Below are positions 48,924-51,756 of a stretch of DNA of 51,756 nt, piece after piece; positions within the stretch are counted from its first letter, which is position 1, and the number at the start of each line of letters is the position of its first letter. Under the pieces are notes generated by a model. That model made no database searches. It was not told the origin of the DNA and saw only the letters and a program-made list of their open reading frames with translations. This DNA is from Clostridiaceae bacterium. Lineage in GTDB: Bacteria > Bacillota > Clostridia > Lachnospirales > Lachnospiraceae. The position numbers were made by a program, and so were the translations under genes. The stretch is from contig CAJTGE010000038.1 of the NCBI GenBank assembly GCA_910575795.1, positions 1-51,756 of the forward strand, in the 5' to 3' direction.

Positions 48924-49388
48924 CTAATAAAATATCCCGTTACTATTCAAAATATCCTTTTTCTTTATTCTTTCTATCCATTCTTTAGCAGTCCCACAAC
49001 CATACAAAATATCGTGATCGCTGAAACACAATAAATATGAGCACTGTTTATCTGTGATATAAAATTCAAAACCATATGTTTCTGATAAAATATAATTTAA
49101 ATCTTCTCCTGATTGTATTAAAATCATCTCCTCCTCTTCTGTTTGATTAAAAAACATAATACACTCATTATCTTTTACAAAATATCTTATATAGCTCCAT
49201 GCCATACCATCGCTTAGTGCCTCATATTGAATAAATTTTTCCCACAGACAAACACCCCTTTCACTTATATTAATGTACTTTTTGAAAACAGAATCTAATA
49301 TCTCCCTTCTTTGGCTTAGTTGCAATTTTCTTATTATTATCTTGCTATCTTTTAATTCATTACAAATATGATTACTAATTTTAAACAT
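48924..49388 (-). CDS. Candidate immunity protein for the RHS toxin
   Basis: 154 residues, no recognised family. It starts 16 bases after the RHS toxin stop on the same strand, with TTAGGAAGATGAT as ribosome site. It is AT-rich, acidic in the middle (FNQTEEEEMILIQSGEDLNYIL), and has a hydrophobic, aromatic C-terminal part (FEFYITDKQCSYLLCFSDHDILYGCG). No signal peptide, so cytoplasmic. Single small acidic genes directly downstream of polymorphic toxins are usually the cognate immunity gene; the call rests on position. Confidence 0.6.
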   Translation of the reverse strand: MFKISNHICNELKDSKIIIRKLQLSQRREILDSVFKKYINISERGVCLWEKFIQYEALSDGMAWSYIRYFVKDNECIMFFNQTEEEEMILIQSGEDLNYILSETYGFEFYITDKQCSYLLCFSDHDILYGCGTAKEWIERIKKKDILNSNGIFY

Positions 49389-49404
49389 ATATCATCTTCC
49401 TAAA

Positions 49405-51735
49405 TTACCTATTATAGGGAACATCATCTACAAAAATATGTCCCCTGACTGCACCGCCTGAACCTCTTTTTCCTCCTGTTTGCCATCCAACATGCGGTAC
49501 TGTAGGTGCTTTTCCTGCCGGGGAATGACCAAGATCAATGCTGACCTCTGCGCCATTATTTGCTCTCCATTCTACCGGAAAAGATTTACTATTTTTATCT
49601 CTTCCCCATTTTGTTACATTGAACTCTTCTTTTGGCAAACCTGTTTTTTCAAAAGCCATATCTAAAGCATCTTTATATGTTCCTTCTCCTCTTAAATCAA
49701 CATCTATCCCCTCTTTAAAAGTATAATTTCCAAAAGGGTTACTATCGATATCACCATTCCCCGGAAACGTCTTCCCCCCAGGACACAGCGACATATACCC
49801 ACTCGGATCATAATACTTCACCGGATTATTCGCACAATACGCATACAGGTTCAGTCCGTCCCCCCTGTACACATCCTCCTGCAGGAACCTGCCTGTCACA
49901 GGGTTGTAAAACCTGGCCCGCAAATAATACTGCCCCGTCCCCCCGTCATACATCTGCCCCGTATACGTCAGGCGGTTTTCTATATCCCCCCGCTCCTCCA
50001 GCACGCGGCCAAACGCGTCATAACGGTATGATTTCCGGATGTTCCTCTCCCTGTCCAGGATAAACAGCGTGCTTCCCGCCTCGTCCCGGATATGGTATCC
50101 CATGCCCATGTTCTCCCGCTCCGAGCACAGCACACGGTCATTCCCATGGATATACCGGATCCCACCAGCTCCGCTTCCCTCCGCCGACAGCTCGCCCCTG
50201 TCAAAGACGAAACGGCTAACCTTGCCATTTTCCTCCGTCTCATACCGCAGTGATTCCCCGTCATAGCGGTTTTTATACACTCCGGGGCCGGAACGGATGC
50301 CGGTCAGGCGGTTCAGCGCGTCATATTCATAAGCTTTTTGCACATCCCCGCGCTCTTCCAGCAGGTTTCCCTGCGCATCATAGCAGTAATCCGTCGCCTT
50401 CCCGCCCTTTTCCAGTCGGGTTAGCTGGTTCTTTGCGTTATACGCATAGAATTCCTTTCCTTTTTCCGTCTCCTTCCCCAGCCGGTTCCCTGCGCGGTCA
50501 TATGTGTATTTTTCCCATTCCCCGTTGTATGCAGCCCCGGCCAGGCGGTTCATCCGGTCATATGTATACTCGTTTTGGAAGCGCTCCCCGCTCTTCTTCG
50601 TGCAGTTCCCGTTCCCGTCATACGCATAGTCATAGTTTAAAACCACTTCTCCCGTCGGCGTCACTGTCACAAGGCCGGAGGGCATCCCGTCATCGCCGTA
50701 GCGGTATTCGCTGCGTACGCCATTTCCGTACTCCAGCGCCCGTATTTTTCCGAAATCCGTATACTCATACCCCGCCAGCGCCGTCCCCTGCGTCCCATCC
50801 TCCACACGCTTCAGGCGGTCCATGGCATCATATACGTACCGGATCGTTTTCCCTGTCACATCTGTAAGGCTGGAGAGGCTGCGGTTTTTGTCATAGCCAT
50901 AATCCAGCAGTATTTTTCCGGATGACTCCTTGCTCTTTAGCAGGCCGTTTTCCGTATACTCGTAACGGTAGGCAATCCCGCCGCCGGACGCCTCCTTTAA
51001 GCTGCCGTCCGGATAGTAAAGGTACTGGTTCACCACCGGGTTCCGGCCCTTCTTGTCCTCCGCGCGCTGGTAGGACAGGCGGTTGTCCATGTTATAGAGG
51101 GTGCGCTCCACATTGCCGCTGCGGTCAATATGCGTCTCCCGCCGCCCTTCCTTATCGCAGTAAAAGGATTCCGTATTCCCCTCCTGGTCAGTAATCTCAT
51201 ATACCTGGCCCAGGCTGTTATAGCGGTAGGTGACAAGCCCCCCGTTGGCGTCTTCGGCCCCCGTGATGTTGCCGGCGTAATCGTATGTATACCGCTCCAC
51301 GCCGCCTTCCGGGGTGTGTATCTCTGTAATCCTGCCCCACGCATCGAGCACAAATTCTGTCCGGCTGCGGTTTCCGTCCTCAACTCCTGTGATATTGCCC
51401 CGGGCGTCGTAGGTCAGTCTCTGGGCGGCAGCCTTTTTCGCCGCTTTTTCCCGCCCGGCATAGACGGCCACCGGATTCCCGGCCAGGTCGTAGTCATATT
51501 CGGTGTAGACCTGGCCGCCTTCCAGGACAGTTTTCAGGTTTCCGCTATAATCATATGTAAACCTCTTTAAAACCGACTGATCCGGGCCTGTGATCTCGGT
51601 CACGCGGCCGTCCGGGTCGTAGCGGTAGCTGAGCCCGGCCCCATCGTCCTGCCGGCTGTCGTACTGCTCCGGGCAGACGACCTTTGCCTTTGCGATCCAA
51701 TAGTGACAAAAATAAACTTCATCTATACCATCTAC
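49405..51735 (-). CDS. RHS-repeat protein with C-terminal nuclease-like toxin, N-terminally truncated
   Basis: Open for ~775 codons. YD-repeats (YDYDLAGNPVAVY, YDARGNITGV, RYDAFGRVLEERG) run to the RHS core closure ARFYNPVTGRFLQEDVYRGDGLNLYAYCANNPVKYYDPSGY, after which the variable tip begins. The tip (~130 residues, VTKWGRDKNSKSFPVEWRANNGAEVSIDLGHS...PHVGWQTGGKRGSGGAVRGHIFVDDVPY) resembles polymorphic toxin type 47, a predicted RNase; this is from memory and moderately sure. The 5' end is abnormal: two in-frame TGA codons (51736-51738 and 51745-51747) lie just upstream, no ATG precedes the repeats, and composition changes there. No secretion domain is present in the window. Confidence 0.7.
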   Translation of the reverse strand, partial: VDGIDEVYFCHYWIAKAKVVCPEQYDSRQDDGAGLSYRYDPDGRVTEITGPDQSVLKRFTYDYSGNLKTVLEGGQVYTEYDYDLAGNPVAVYAGREKAAKKAAAQRLTYDARGNITGVEDGNRSRTEFVLDAWGRITEIHTPEGGVERYTYDYAGNITGAEDANGGLVTYRYNSLGQVYEITDQEGNTESFYCDKEGRRETHIDRSGNVERTLYNMDNRLSYQRAEDKKGRNPVVNQYLYYPDGSLKEASGGGIAYRYEYTENGLLKSKESSGKILLDYGYDKNRSLSSLTDVTGKTIRYVYDAMDRLKRVEDGTQGTALAGYEYTDFGKIRALEYGNGVRSEYRYGDDGMPSGLVTVTPTGEVVLNYDYAYDGNGNCTKKSGERFQNEYTYDRMNRLAGAAYNGEWEKYTYDRAGNRLGKETEKGKEFYAYNAKNQLTRLEKGGKATDYCYDAQGNLLEERGDVQKAYEYDALNRLTGIRSGPGVYKNRYDGESLRYETEENGKVSRFVFDRGELSAEGSGAGGIRYIHGNDRVLCSERENMGMGYHIRDEAGSTLFILDRERNIRKSYRYDAFGRVLEERGDIENRLTYTGQMYDGGTGQYYLRARFYNPVTGRFLQEDVYRGDGLNLYAYCANNPVKYYDPSGYMSLCPGGKTFPGNGDIDSNPFGNYTFKEGIDVDLRGEGTYKDALDMAFEKTGLPKEEFNVTKWGRDKNSKSFPVEWRANNGAEVSIDLGHSPAGKAPTVPHVGWQTGGKRGSGGAVRGHIFVDDVPYNR

Positions 51736-51756
51736 TCATTGCCATCATATAATTAT

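Overview
The window looks like a chromosomal segment of a flagellated, spore-forming member of the Lachnospiraceae (Clostridia). The gene order hup-rqcP-yabP-yabQ-divIC-spoIIE-tilS-hpt-ftsH is the classic Firmicutes sporulation/housekeeping block. Flagellin, chemotaxis and MCP genes sit beside it, and the base composition is moderately GC-rich. No phage genes, rRNA, transposase or CRISPR array were seen.

Layout. (1) 1-2.75 kb: two proteins with choline-binding-type cell-wall repeats and a lytic transglycosylase. (2) 2.85-23.3 kb: a surface/flagellin decoration locus. It holds a methyltransferase-like protein, a CgeB-like glycosyltransferase, a GT8 enzyme, two flagellins, a GT2-TPR glycosyltransferase and a TagD-like cytidylyltransferase fused to a degenerate Gfo/Idh oxidoreductase. 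It also holds a minus-strand array of five tandem LicD-family proteins, a sixth LicD, an extended SDR and an IspD/TarI-type cytidylyltransferase. The 3' end of the CgeB-like gene recurs as a fragment at the far side (23142-23297), so roughly 18 kb is bracketed by direct repeats. (3) 23.4-31.7 kb: minus-strand chemotaxis genes cheA-cheW-cheR-cheB plus a coupled C39-like peptidase. On the plus strand are a 58-residue YjfB-like motility peptide and an MCP. (4) 31.85-40 kb: an unrecognised, probably motility-linked gene, then the sporulation/housekeeping block. (5) 40.3-47.1 kb: a GH13 glycosidase, a Uma2 protein, tRNA-Tyr and tRNA-Leu, nagB, a large protein with a repetitive middle, and tadA. (6) 46.3-47.7 kb: a cluster of short foldback (MITE-like) elements. 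(7) 47.7 kb to the end: an RHS locus with a toxin-tipped but N-terminally truncated RHS gene, a candidate immunity gene and an orphan RHS fragment.

How it may work together (inference). The flagellins, the glycosyltransferases beside them and the LicD/CDP-alcohol enzymes look like a pathway that builds a phospho-substituted glycan on flagellin or the cell wall. SigD-like promoter elements precede both flagellin genes, cheA, the YjfB-like gene, the gene at 31853 and the five-gene LicD operon, which would tie decoration to flagellar gene expression. The proteins with choline-binding-type repeats are possible readers of a phosphocholine-like wall modification made by LicD enzymes.

Most notable: the five-fold LicD array, in which each protein carries only the N-terminal half of a CDP-glycerol glycerophosphotransferase-like domain and three successive junctions have the same 37-nt gene overlap; the TagD-oxidoreductase fusion with a lost EKP lysine; the 166-bp foldback element that occurs as two full copies and two halves; and a spoIIE gene lacking the membrane domain but preceded by a promoter with a 21-bp spacer.
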